From Pacificispira sp033344895 (GTDB taxonomy: Bacteria; Pseudomonadota; Alphaproteobacteria; UBA8366; Aestuariispiraceae), in NCBI GenBank assembly GCA_965229685.1, contig OZ245920.1:2790001-2854000 (forward strand): 64,000 bases of DNA, given 5' to 3'. The first letter of the stretch is position 1, and the number at the start of each line of letters is the position of its first letter. Under the pieces are notes generated by a model. It worked only from the letters and a program-made list of their open reading frames with translations, ran no database searches and was not told the DNA's origin. Below, one piece after another: positions 43,119 through 50,831 of the stretch. A program made the translations under genes and the position numbers.

Positions 43119-43517
43119 ATGTACAGCCACATCACGCTCGGCACCAATGACGGTGCGAAAGCCATTCCCTTCTATGACGCGATCATGGAATTACTGGGCC
43201 ACAGTCGGTTTCATGGCGATGAAGACAAGGGGTTCGGGGCCTGGGGGCAAGCCGACGGCGACCAGGTCTGGGTGCTGCCGCCCTATGATGGAAAGGACGC
43301 CACACACGGCAACGGAACGCATGTCGCCTTCATCGCGCCGGACCGTGCAACCGTGCGCGCGGTGCATGCAGCTGCCCTGTCCCTGGGTGCTGTCGACGAA
43401 GGCGCCCCCGGTCTGCGACCGCATTACCACCCGCATTATTACGGCGCCTACTTTCGCGATCCGGATGGCAACAAGCTTCAGGTCGTCTGCCATAATCCGG
43501 AGAATGAAGCGGAATAG
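43119..43517 (+). CDS. VOC (glyoxalase/bleomycin resistance) family protein
   Basis: This is a 132-residue single VOC-fold protein: MYSHITLGTNDGAKAIPFYD at the start, GTHVAFIAPDRATVRAVHAA in the middle, and YYGAYFRDPDGNKLQVVCHN at the end, which carries the C-terminal metal Glu/Gln position. An HYHPHYYG segment adds further His. It is on the same strand as the LysR gene, 20 bases after its stop. The longer frame upstream overlaps lysR and lacks similarity. The substrate is unknown. Confidence 0.88.
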   Translation: MYSHITLGTNDGAKAIPFYDAIMELLGHSRFHGDEDKGFGAWGQADGDQVWVLPPYDGKDATHGNGTHVAFIAPDRATVRAVHAAALSLGAVDEGAPGLRPHYHPHYYGAYFRDPDGNKLQVVCHNPENEAE

Positions 43518-43624
43518 CAGGCGATTGCGGCAAACCGCCACTTGACCGCCAAGGGCCCTCCGCTATTTTGCGCCGTGAGTGAAAGGCCCGTTTCTACGGC
43601 ATTTTTGGTTCGGAGATCGCGCGC

Positions 43625-44656
43625 GTGGCGACCATTCTTCCCCTGAACGAGAAGCGAGATGCGGACGCGGAGTCCCGTCGTCCCAGCCTGGACGCCCTGT
43701 TGGCGCTGATTGATGACGACCTGCGCAAGGTCAACCAGCACATTCTCGATCACATGAAGAGCCCGGTCGCGCTGATCCCGCAACTGGCCGGCCATATCAT
43801 CGCGGCCGGCGGCAAGCGCCTGCGCCCGGTTCTGACGCTGGCATCGGCGCAATTGTGCCATTACGAAGGCGACCGCCATATCGCGTTGGCGGCCTGTGTC
43901 GAGTTCATTCATACCGCCACCCTGCTGCATGACGATGTGGTCGATGAGAGCGACCTGCGCCGCGGACAGGCCAGCGCCAATGCAATCTGGGGCAATGAAG
44001 CGTCCGTTCTGGTAGGCGACTTCCTGTTCTCCCGTGCATTCCAGCTGATGACGGCGGACGGGTCCCTGGATGTCCTGCGCATCCTGTCCGATGCTTCCGC
44101 CGTGATTGCGGAAGGCGAAGTCCTGCAGCTGATGACCGCAAACGAGCCGACGACAACCGAGGAAGCCTATCTGGAGGTCATCCGGTCCAAGACCGCGACC
44201 CTGTTCGCGGCCGCGACCCGGATCGGCGCGGTCGTGGCCGATCGTCCGGCCGCCGAAGAAGAGGCGCTGGAAAGCTACGGCATGAATCTGGGCGTCGCGT
44301 TCCAACTGATCGACGACGTGCTGGACTATTCCGCAGACCAGCGCGCCCTGGGCAAGACCGTCGGCGACGATTTCCGTGAGGGCAAGGTCACCCTGCCGGT
44401 CATTCTGGCCTATCGTCGTGGCGACGATCAGGAGCGGGAGTTCTGGCACCGCACGATCGAACGTCTGGAACAGCAGGACGGCGATCTGGAAGAGGCGATG
44501 CGCCTGATGACCTCGCATGGAACGCTGAGCGATACGGTTGATCGGGCCCGTCACTATTGCAGTGTCGCGCGCGACGCGCTGGGCATCTTCCCGAAGGGCG
44601 AAATCAAGGACGCGATGACCGACCTTGTCGATTTCGTCACGGACCGGGCCTACTGA
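43625..44656 (+). CDS. Long-chain polyprenyl diphosphate synthase (octa/decaprenyl type)
   Basis: This 343-residue trans-isoprenyl diphosphate synthase carries the first Asp-rich motif in TLLHDDVVDESDLRRG (DDVVD at 103-107) and the second in AFQLIDDVLDYSAD near 230. GGKRLRPVLTLASA and GEVLQLMTANEP are also present. The length and motifs fit the IspB/DdsA class that makes the ubiquinone side chain; chain length cannot be read with certainty. The start is GTG at 43625, with GGAG about 9 bases upstream. It leads a run of envelope-related genes on the same strand. Confidence 0.93.
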   Translation: MATILPLNEKRDADAESRRPSLDALLALIDDDLRKVNQHILDHMKSPVALIPQLAGHIIAAGGKRLRPVLTLASAQLCHYEGDRHIALAACVEFIHTATLLHDDVVDESDLRRGQASANAIWGNEASVLVGDFLFSRAFQLMTADGSLDVLRILSDASAVIAEGEVLQLMTANEPTTTEEAYLEVIRSKTATLFAAATRIGAVVADRPAAEEEALESYGMNLGVAFQLIDDVLDYSADQRALGKTVGDDFREGKVTLPVILAYRRGDDQEREFWHRTIERLEQQDGDLEEAMRLMTSHGTLSDTVDRARHYCSVARDALGIFPKGEIKDAMTDLVDFVTDRAY

Positions 44657-44764
44657 TTCAGGGCATTCGCCGCCGTCCGGTTGCCTTCCAAGAACGAAGC
44701 GGGTATTGAGCCGCGGAATTTTGCGGCCTTTGTCATGGCCGCTTCGACAGAGGCCCCGCCGTCC

Positions 44765-45760
44765 ATGACGCAGTCATCCGTACCAAAGAGCCCCTGGCGC
44801 AAGCATGCCGCCATAGCTTTGAAGGTTGCCGTGACGGGGCTTCTGTTCTGGCTTATCGCCCAGGATATCGACCTTGTGGAGATCGGGGGGCTGCTGCAGG
44901 CGGCAGACCCGCTTCTGCTCTGTGCCGCGACCAGCCTGATTTTCGTGCAGCTGATATGCAACTCTCTGCGATGGCGCCGCCTGATGGCGATGGACCGCGT
45001 CGCGCTGTCCTTCGCGCATTCCTTCCGGTTCTATCTGGAAGGCATGTTCTTCAATCAGGCGCTGCCCGGGGCCATCGGCGGCGACGTCATGCGGGTCTAT
45101 CGTGTACGCCCGTTCTGTTCCGGCTTCGGTCAGGCCGTGAACGGGGTCGTCCTGGATCGCGTGACCGGGCTTGTCGGCCTCTGCTTTATGATTCTGATCG
45201 GAATGCCGCTGCTGCTGGAGCGGGTCGGAGATACCGGCATACTCGGCGGCTTCGCGGGGGTCCTTGTCGCCGGCGTAGCGGGCGTGATCTTTCTGGCATT
45301 TGTGGCGCGCATGCCGGAATCCGGCCGCGGTGGCCGCCTGCGCGGTGCAGCCGTGCGCTTTGCACGATTGTTCATCCAGCTGGTGCGCCGCCCGTCCGAC
45401 GCCTTGCCGATCCTGGGATTGGCGCTGATAACGCATATCATGCTGATCGCAACGGCCTATCTGTCGGCACGCGCGATCGGATTGACGTACAGCATCGAGG
45501 ATTGCCTGATCGTGGTGCCGACCTCGATCCTGGTCGCGACACTGCCGATTTCGCTCGGCGGCTGGGGCGTCCGGGAAGGCGCCTTTGCCGCGGGCTTCGT
45601 ACTCATCGGCGCGGCGACCTCAGGCGACGCCGGACCCGTCGCCCTGGGAATCGTGATGGGCTTGGAAATGTTGGCCGTCGGCCTGATCGGCGGTGCAGTA
45701 TGGTTCTTCGGTGGGGCCGTCCGTCCCAAGGAACCGGTTACGGCCGAAGGAGGGGAATAG
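44765..45760 (+). CDS. Flippase-like membrane protein (UPF0104 / LPG synthase TM family)
   Basis: This 331-residue protein of 7-8 membrane helices has the hallmarks of the UPF0104/AglD-like family: NSLRWRRLM, EGMFFNQALPGAIGGDVMRV, LDRVTGLVGLCFM and ISLGGWGVREGAFAAGF. Members are often found with glycosyltransferases and may move lipid-linked sugars. The ATG 44765 was preferred because AGAGG lies 11 bases upstream; ATG 44735 would add 10 residues. It ends 2 bases before the methyltransferase-glycosyltransferase fusion, so the two are co-translated or at least co-transcribed. Confidence 0.88.
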   Translation: MTQSSVPKSPWRKHAAIALKVAVTGLLFWLIAQDIDLVEIGGLLQAADPLLLCAATSLIFVQLICNSLRWRRLMAMDRVALSFAHSFRFYLEGMFFNQALPGAIGGDVMRVYRVRPFCSGFGQAVNGVVLDRVTGLVGLCFMILIGMPLLLERVGDTGILGGFAGVLVAGVAGVIFLAFVARMPESGRGGRLRGAAVRFARLFIQLVRRPSDALPILGLALITHIMLIATAYLSARAIGLTYSIEDCLIVVPTSILVATLPISLGGWGVREGAFAAGFVLIGAATSGDAGPVALGIVMGLEMLAVGLIGGAVWFFGGAVRPKEPVTAEGGE

Positions 45761-45762
45761 AC

Positions 45763-47340
45763 ATGGCGAAGAAATCCACTGCGAAAAAGGCGTCGCGCAA
45801 GACGGCGGCAAAGAAGTCCGCCCCGAAGCAGGCCGGCGCAGCGCAGCCCAAGGCCGCGACGGGGAAACATTGGCGCGATCGCTTGTCGAAGCGCAAATCG
45901 TCGATCCTGGACCATATCGAAAACATTGCCGTCAAGCGCGATTCCTGGCGCGATCGGAACGCTGGCTTCTATGCCGACGACCTTGCCTTCATGAAGTTCC
46001 TGATCCCCGAGGGATCCCGCATTTTGGACCTCGGGTGCGGCACCGGGACGCTGCTGGCCGATCTGAAGCCATCCTATGGCATCGGCGTCGACTTTTCGGC
46101 CAACATGGTCGATGTGGCCCGAACCAATTATCCGGAACATGAATATCCCGAACTGCAGTTCCGGGTCGGTGACGTTGAGCAACTTTCCTCGGTCCGTCGT
46201 GAACTGGAAGGACCGTTCGATTTCATCGTTCTGTCGGACACACTGGGTTTTCTGGACGATTGCCAGGCGACGCTGGATCAGCTTCACGACCTGTGCGACG
46301 AGGAAACCCGGATCGTCATTTCCTATTACAGCCATCTTTGGGAACCGGTCCTGAGGGTCGGCGAAGCGGTCGGGATGAAGATGCCTCAGCCGGAGGTCAA
46401 CTTCCTGAGCCCGGCGGATATCGCAAACATCCTGGACCTGTCGGATTTCGACGTCATCAAGACCGAATGGCGGCAGTTGATTCCCGCCCGCCTTCTGGGC
46501 CTGGGAACACTGATCAACCGATACATCGGCACATTGCCGCTGATCCGTAAGCTGTCGCTGCGCCATTTCATTGTGGCCCGGTCGAAACGGAAGGCCAAGC
46601 GCAAGAACCTGTCGACGACGGTGCTGGTTCCCTGCCGGAATGAACGCGGCAACATCGAAAGTGCCGTCACCCGCCTGCCCCGCTTCTGCGAGGATATCGA
46701 GGTGCTGTATGTCGAGGGCAACTCTTCCGACGGAACCTATGAGGAATGCGAGCGGGTGCGCGACCATTATGCCAAGCCCGAAAACGGCGGCTGGGATATC
46801 AAGGTCTTCAAGCAACCGGGCAAGGGCAAGGGCGATGCGGTCCGAAAAGGGTTCGATGAGGCACGCGGCGACATTCTGATGATCCTGGACGCCGACCTGA
46901 CCATGCCGCCGGAGGAACTGCCGAAATTCTATGAGGCAATTGCGACCGGAAAGGGCGAGTTCATCAACGGATCGCGGCTTGTCTACCCGATGGAAAAGGG
47001 CGCGATGCGGTTTCTGAACTACTGGGCGAACCGCACCTTCGCGATGATCTTTTCCTTCCTGCTGAACCAGCGCTTCACCGATACGCTGTGCGGCACAAAG
47101 GTCCTGACCAAGGCAGATTACGAGAAGATTCAGGCCGGCCGCTCCTATTTCGGAGATTTCGACCCGTTCGGCGATTTCGACCTGATCTTCGGGGCTGCCA
47201 AACAGAACCTGAAGATCGTGGAAATTCCGATGCGATACGCCGACCGCACCTATGGGGAGCCGCAGATCAGCCGCTTCCGGGACGGCTGGCTGCTGCTGAA
47301 GATGGTCGTCTTCGCCTGGCGTAAGCTGAAAGCATTCTGA
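45763..47340 (+). CDS. Fused class I SAM methyltransferase and family 2 glycosyltransferase
   Basis: This is a 525-residue fusion. Residues 1-32 are Lys/Ala-rich (KKSTAKKASRKTAAKKSAPK), like a histone H1 tail. The methyltransferase domain follows, with motif I RILDLGCGTGTLLADL (86-101). A family 2 glycosyltransferase begins near 285 with STTVLVPCRNERGNIES and has VEGNSSDGTYE and LMILDADLTMPPEELPKFY as the nucleotide-metal region. QNLKIVEIPMRYADRTYGEP fits the dolichol-phosphate-mannose-synthase-like branch. A GGAGGGG ribosome site lies just upstream of ATG 45763. It is likely to modify a lipid-linked sugar together with the flippase-like neighbour. Confidence 0.88.
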   Translation: MAKKSTAKKASRKTAAKKSAPKQAGAAQPKAATGKHWRDRLSKRKSSILDHIENIAVKRDSWRDRNAGFYADDLAFMKFLIPEGSRILDLGCGTGTLLADLKPSYGIGVDFSANMVDVARTNYPEHEYPELQFRVGDVEQLSSVRRELEGPFDFIVLSDTLGFLDDCQATLDQLHDLCDEETRIVISYYSHLWEPVLRVGEAVGMKMPQPEVNFLSPADIANILDLSDFDVIKTEWRQLIPARLLGLGTLINRYIGTLPLIRKLSLRHFIVARSKRKAKRKNLSTTVLVPCRNERGNIESAVTRLPRFCEDIEVLYVEGNSSDGTYEECERVRDHYAKPENGGWDIKVFKQPGKGKGDAVRKGFDEARGDILMILDADLTMPPEELPKFYEAIATGKGEFINGSRLVYPMEKGAMRFLNYWANRTFAMIFSFLLNQRFTDTLCGTKVLTKADYEKIQAGRSYFGDFDPFGDFDLIFGAAKQNLKIVEIPMRYADRTYGEPQISRFRDGWLLLKMVVFAWRKLKAF

Positions 47341-47356
47341 TGACAGCCGCATCGGT

Positions 47357-47385
47357 GCCCCCACAGTTGCAGGGGGCTTCTGCTC
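47357..47385 (+). terminator. Possible terminator after the methyltransferase-glycosyltransferase gene
   Basis: GCCCCC (47357-47362) and GGGGGC (47372-47377) make a short all-GC stem with a 9-base loop, followed by TTCTGCTC. The T-run is weak, so it may attenuate rather than stop transcription into the next methyltransferase gene. Confidence 0.4.
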
Positions 47386-47434
47386 AGGGCATGAACAACG
47401 AAGATTCCTGCGTTTCCGGGAACATGGGGGGGCG

Positions 47435-48187
47435 ATGACCCAAGATTTGGACCCGCGCCTGCAATCGCATGCCACCGCCTGGGAAAAGAAGGCCAGCCTG
47501 AGGGCGGTCTACGGCGATTATTACCGGCGCATGCTGGACGCGCTGCAGAAGGATGGCGCCTATCTGGAAGTCGGCGCGGGATCGGGGCACAGCCGCGATT
47601 TCACCGAAGGCATGGATGTAACGCGCCTCGACATCCTGCCCGCGCCCTGGGTCGATACGGTGTGCGATGCCCAGGCCCTGCCCTTCCCGGATGACAGTTT
47701 CGACGGCATTTTTCTTCTGGACGTGCTGCATCATCTCGCGGAACCGCGAAAGTTCTTCGAAGAGGCGGCGCGAGTCCTGAAACCCGGGGGCCGCATCGCG
47801 ATGATCGAGCCCGGGATCACGCCGCTGAGCTGGTTGTTCTACAACTACCTGCACGAGGAGCCGGTGGACATGTCGGCATCCCCGCTGGAGCGGCAGCCCT
47901 ATGGCGAGACCAAGGATCCTTTCGAAAGCAATCAGGGCATTCCGACCCTGCTGTTCCGGCGGCAGGAACATCGCATCGCCCTGTCGGAAACCGTTCCGGC
48001 CCTTCGCAGCGTTTCCCGCGAATGGCTCAGCCTGTTTGCCTATCCGCTGACCGGCGGCTTCAAGTCCTGGAGCCTGATCCCGGCCGGATTGGCCGAAAGA
48101 CTGGTACGCCTGGAGGACAAGCTGCTGCCGGCATTGGGCATCTTTATGGCATTCCGGCTGTTCGTGGTGATGGAGAAACGCCGCTGA
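47435..48187 (+). CDS. Class I SAM-dependent methyltransferase
   Basis: This 250-residue methyltransferase_11-type protein has motif I GAYLEVGAGSGHSRDF, RLDILPAPWVDTVCDAQALP as motif II, and FDGIFLLDVLHHLAEPRKFF, then RVLKPGGRIAMIEPG. The C-terminal half is longer than the minimal fold and contains aromatic, partly hydrophobic stretches. The start ATG 47435 follows GGGGGGCG. It is 94 bases after the fusion gene, in the same direction, and probably belongs to the same modification cluster. The substrate is unknown. Confidence 0.87.
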   Translation: MTQDLDPRLQSHATAWEKKASLRAVYGDYYRRMLDALQKDGAYLEVGAGSGHSRDFTEGMDVTRLDILPAPWVDTVCDAQALPFPDDSFDGIFLLDVLHHLAEPRKFFEEAARVLKPGGRIAMIEPGITPLSWLFYNYLHEEPVDMSASPLERQPYGETKDPFESNQGIPTLLFRRQEHRIALSETVPALRSVSREWLSLFAYPLTGGFKSWSLIPAGLAERLVRLEDKLLPALGIFMAFRLFVVMEKRR

Positions 48188-48266
48188 GCGGTGGCATTCA
48201 CCATTTACAGAAAATCTGTTTCGCCTGAGAGTGGTTCCAGTCGATGGAATTACGGAGGGCCGGTTC

Positions 48267-49259
48267 ATGTCGGAAACTCTGCTGGCGATGCTGGATGACC
48301 GGCTGCGGGCGCAGCGGCAGGACTTTGACCGCATCCCTGTGATCGACATTTCCGGCATCCGCGACGGCAGCGACCGGGACACCGCAGCGCGCGGCATGAA
48401 CTGGGCCCTGGCGAATACCGGGTTCATGTATGTCAAAGGGCACGGCGTGCCGGACGATCTGGTTGACGCTACCTTCGCCGCCGCCCGTGCCTTCTTCGCG
48501 CAGCCCGATGACGTGAAGATGCCCTTGCACATTACCAATTCCGGCACGGCTCTGCGCGGCTACACAGAGCTGTTCGGCGAGAACACAAACCCGGGCGTCA
48601 CGCGGGATTACAAGGAATGCTTCGATATCGGGATCGAGTATGACGGTCTGACCGGCCCCTTCCACGGCAGGAACCAGTGGCCCGATCTTCCGGATTTCAA
48701 GCAGACCGTCTCCGCCTATCTGGATGCGATGCTCTCGACGGCACGGACCGTCCTGGAGGGAATCGCGGTCAGCCTGGACCTGCCATATGACTATTTCGCC
48801 GAGAAGATGACCCAGCCCGTGATGATCCAGCGCCTGATCCACTATCCCAGTCAGGCCGGCCAGGTGGATGAGAGGATGATCGGCATCGGGGCCCATACCG
48901 ATTACGGCCTGATGACCATTCTGGCGCAGGACGATGTCGGCGGACTTCAGGTCATGAACCGATCGGGAGAATGGGTCGAGGCGCCCCCCATTCCGGGGAC
49001 GTTTGTGGTCAATATCAGCGACCTCGTTCAGCGCCTGACCAACGACGCCTATCTGGCGAACCTGCATCGCGTGGTGAACGTTTCCGGCCGGCAGCGCTAT
49101 TCCATGCCCTGTTTCGTCGACTGCGACATTGATGCGGTCATTGAGCCGCTGCCGTCCTGCGTAACGGATGCCGCGCCGCTGGCCTATGCGCCGGTGCAAT
49201 GCGGCCTGCACAAGATGTCCCGCTACGCAGCGACTTTCCCGCATCTCGCCGCGGAATGA
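48267..49259 (+). CDS. 2-oxoglutarate/Fe(II) oxygenase, isopenicillin N synthase family
   Basis: This 330-residue non-haem iron oxygenase has the N-terminal DIOX_N block (DRIPVIDISGIRDGS, MYVKGHGVPDDLVDATF). The iron triad is His210 and Asp212 (GAHTDYGLMTIL) and His267 (LHRVVN), and the 2-oxoglutarate clamp is Arg277/Ser279 (QRYSMPCF). The ATG 48267 has GGAGG 8 bases upstream. Family members hydroxylate or oxidise varied small molecules; none is indicated here. It ends in an ATGA overlap with the next gene. Confidence 0.9.
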   Translation: MSETLLAMLDDRLRAQRQDFDRIPVIDISGIRDGSDRDTAARGMNWALANTGFMYVKGHGVPDDLVDATFAAARAFFAQPDDVKMPLHITNSGTALRGYTELFGENTNPGVTRDYKECFDIGIEYDGLTGPFHGRNQWPDLPDFKQTVSAYLDAMLSTARTVLEGIAVSLDLPYDYFAEKMTQPVMIQRLIHYPSQAGQVDERMIGIGAHTDYGLMTILAQDDVGGLQVMNRSGEWVEAPPIPGTFVVNISDLVQRLTNDAYLANLHRVVNVSGRQRYSMPCFVDCDIDAVIEPLPSCVTDAAPLAYAPVQCGLHKMSRYAATFPHLAAE

Positions 49260-49762
49260 CCGGGCTTTCGGACGCCCTGCGTTCCTGGGACGGAAAATCC
49301 ACAGTGGCGCTACGGGCCCAATACGCAAGGCACGGCGACACGCCGGACTTTGTCGACAGGCTGCTGTCCGCGCCGGCGGGATCACGTCGTGCGGCGACCT
49401 GGTTGATCAAGATGCATGTCGAAAAGGGTCATCGACTGAATGCGCCTACCGTCGCGCGCCTGATCGAACTCGCGGGGGATGAAACCGCACATTGGGAAAC
49501 CGTGCTGCACTGCCTTCAGGCCCTCGCGCTTCAATCCATCCCGGAATCCAAAACCGAGGAGCTGGCCTCCACCTTGAAGCAGCTTACCGGTCACAAGCGC
49601 CCCTTTGTCCGTGCCTGGGCCTATGGCGGCGCGCTGTCTCTGTCGCGTCAGGTGCCGCACCTCGTCGACTGGGCGGATTCGTTGTGCCGCGCAGCCCTGC
49701 AGTCAGAGCCGCCTTCCATCCGGGCCAGATTGAGGCAACTGGGATATCCGCCGCCGGCGTGA
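49256..49762 (+). CDS. Uncharacterised all-alpha protein (HEAT-like)
   Basis: The 168-residue product starts at ATG 49256, overlapping the TGA of the oxygenase gene, so translation is coupled. It is almost entirely helical by composition, with repeated helix-turn-helix units (RLLSAPAGSRRAATWLIKMH, RLIELAGDETAHWETVLHCL, KRPFVRAWAYGGALSLSRQV) that suggest HEAT-like repeats. I recognise no named family. It might be a partner or adaptor of the oxygenase. The frame extends upstream to 49199 but lies there inside the oxygenase gene. Confidence 0.72.
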   Translation: MTGLSDALRSWDGKSTVALRAQYARHGDTPDFVDRLLSAPAGSRRAATWLIKMHVEKGHRLNAPTVARLIELAGDETAHWETVLHCLQALALQSIPESKTEELASTLKQLTGHKRPFVRAWAYGGALSLSRQVPHLVDWADSLCRAALQSEPPSIRARLRQLGYPPPA

Positions 49763-49764
49763 AG

Positions 49765-49789
49765 AAATCTGCCCGGTGGCACCGGGCAG
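49765..49789 (-). terminator. Terminator hairpin of ohr
   Basis: On the minus strand CTGCCCGG and CCGGGCAG (49769-49789) form an 8-bp stem around a 5-base loop, followed by ATTTCTTC. It lies 23 bases past the ohr stop and directly after the convergent gene. Confidence 0.55.
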
Positions 49790-49811
49790 GTTCCTCCTGT
49801 TCCACGTGCAG

Positions 49812-50237
49812 TTACTTGATCGACAGTTGAACGTCGATGTTATTCCGGGTCGCGTTGGAATACGGGCAAACCTGATGCGCTTCGTCGACCAGCTTCTTCG
49901 CCGTATCACCGTCCAGACCCGGCAGTTCGACTTCCAGCGCGATCTCCAGACCGAAACCGCCTTCGGAGCGCGGACCGATCCCGACATTGGCGGTGACACT
50001 GGTATCGGCCGGGACCTTCACACCCGTCTGCGATGCGACGAACTTCATCGCGCCGATGAAGCAGGCGGCATAACCCGCCGCGAAAAGCTGCTCGGGGTTG
50101 TTCCCCGCGCCGCCACTTCCGCCGAGTTCCTTCGGCGTCGACAGTTTGACATCCAGACTGCCATCCAGGGTCTTGGAATGGCCGTCGCGTCCTCCGGTGG
50201 CACGGGCGACCGTGCGGTATTTAAGATCCACGGACAT
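49812..50237 (-). CDS. ohr: Organic hydroperoxide resistance protein Ohr
   Basis: Ohr is a lipoyl-dependent thiol peroxidase that removes organic hydroperoxides. The 141-residue OsmC-fold protein has the reactive Cys59 in AAGYAACFIGAM and Cys124 in HQVCPYSNATRNN. The neighbouring Arg/Glu of the active site are present (Arg17 or Arg12 region and Glu49/50 in NNPEQLF). It is divergent from ohrR with two palindromic operators between. On the minus strand TTGACA at 50322-50317 and ATTTAT at 50299-50294, 17 bases apart, form a strong promoter. Confidence 0.95.
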   Translation of the reverse strand: MSVDLKYRTVARATGGRDGHSKTLDGSLDVKLSTPKELGGSGGAGNNPEQLFAAGYAACFIGAMKFVASQTGVKVPADTSVTANVGIGPRSEGGFGLEIALEVELPGLDGDTAKKLVDEAHQVCPYSNATRNNIDVQLSIK

Positions 50238-50281
50238 GGTTCATATCTCCTTCAATGAGAGGTTAAGTCCAACCCGATTAA

Positions 50282-50293
50282 ATCGTGCACGAT
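50282..50293. promoter_or_regulatory. OhrR operator 1
   Basis: ATCGTGCACGAT is a perfect 12-base palindrome just downstream of the ohr -10. An almost identical copy lies 55 bases away (50337-50348). Position and duplication suggest OhrR binding that blocks ohr transcription. Confidence 0.75.
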
Positions 50294-50322
50294 ATAAATA
50301 AGCCAAAGGTCCTCTCTGTCAA
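50294..50322 (-). promoter_or_regulatory. Promoter of ohr
   Basis: On the minus strand the -35 TTGACA (50322-50317) matches the consensus fully. After 17 bases comes ATTTAT (50299-50294). Operator 1 begins directly after it, so a bound repressor would cover the start site. Confidence 0.7.
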
Positions 50323-50336
50323 GCGCTTGCGATTGT

Positions 50337-50348
50337 ATCGCGCACGAT
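50337..50348. promoter_or_regulatory. OhrR operator 2
   Basis: ATCGCGCACGAT differs from operator 1 by one base. It lies in the spacer between TTGCGA (50327-50332) and TATATG (50350-50355), a likely ohrR promoter with 17-base spacing, so it would provide autoregulation. Confidence 0.7.
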
Positions 50349-50381
50349 ATATATGATATGGCGAAGCTGGAGATGCAAACC

Positions 50382-50831
50382 ATGGTCGATACAGACAACG
50401 CCCTGATCCCCGTCGCGGATCTGCTCTGCTTTTCGGTCTATTCCACGTCGCACGCGTTCAACCGCATCTATAAGCCGATGCTGGACGAACTGGGGCTGAC
50501 CTATCCACAGTACCTCGTGCTTGTCGCATTGTGGGAACAGGATGATCGGACCGTGGGAGACCTGGGAAGAACCCTGCAACTTGAATCGAATACGCTCACG
50601 CCATTGCTGAAGCGCCTGGAAACCGCCGGTCACGTTGTGCGCAGACGGGATCTGAACGATGAGCGCCAGGTCCGTGTCAGCCTGACGGAGTCGGGGCGCA
50701 CCATGAAGAGCAGGGCAACTGAGATCCCCGTCTGTATTCTCGACAGTATCGGGGTGGACCTTGAGGAGTTGCAGGATCTGCAGCACCGAATAACGGCTCT
50801 GCGCGATCGCCTGAACCAAACCGACGCCTAG
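50382..50831 (+). CDS. ohrR: MarR-family peroxide sensor OhrR
   Basis: This MarR-type repressor senses organic peroxides through an N-terminal Cys. From ATG 50382 it has 149 residues; the sensor Cys16 lies in VADLLCFSVYSTSHAFNRIY, which matches OhrR. The winged helix reads TVGDLGRTLQLESNTLTPLL and RRRDLNDERQVRVSLTESG. The ATG at 50358 is unlikely, because it overlaps the probable -10 and has no ribosome site, whereas GGAG lies 9 bases before 50382. It is divergent from ohr, and its 3' end overlaps the next gene by 4 bases. Confidence 0.93.
   Translation: MVDTDNALIPVADLLCFSVYSTSHAFNRIYKPMLDELGLTYPQYLVLVALWEQDDRTVGDLGRTLQLESNTLTPLLKRLETAGHVVRRRDLNDERQVRVSLTESGRTMKSRATEIPVCILDSIGVDLEELQDLQHRITALRDRLNQTDA

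Noticed and set aside
45457..47475. Long minus-strand frame of 672 codons
   Set aside because: It is antisense to the flippase-like and fusion genes and shows no domain.
50358..50381. Upstream ATG of ohrR
   Set aside because: It coincides with the likely -10 element and lacks a ribosome site; ATG 50382 has GGAG at proper distance.
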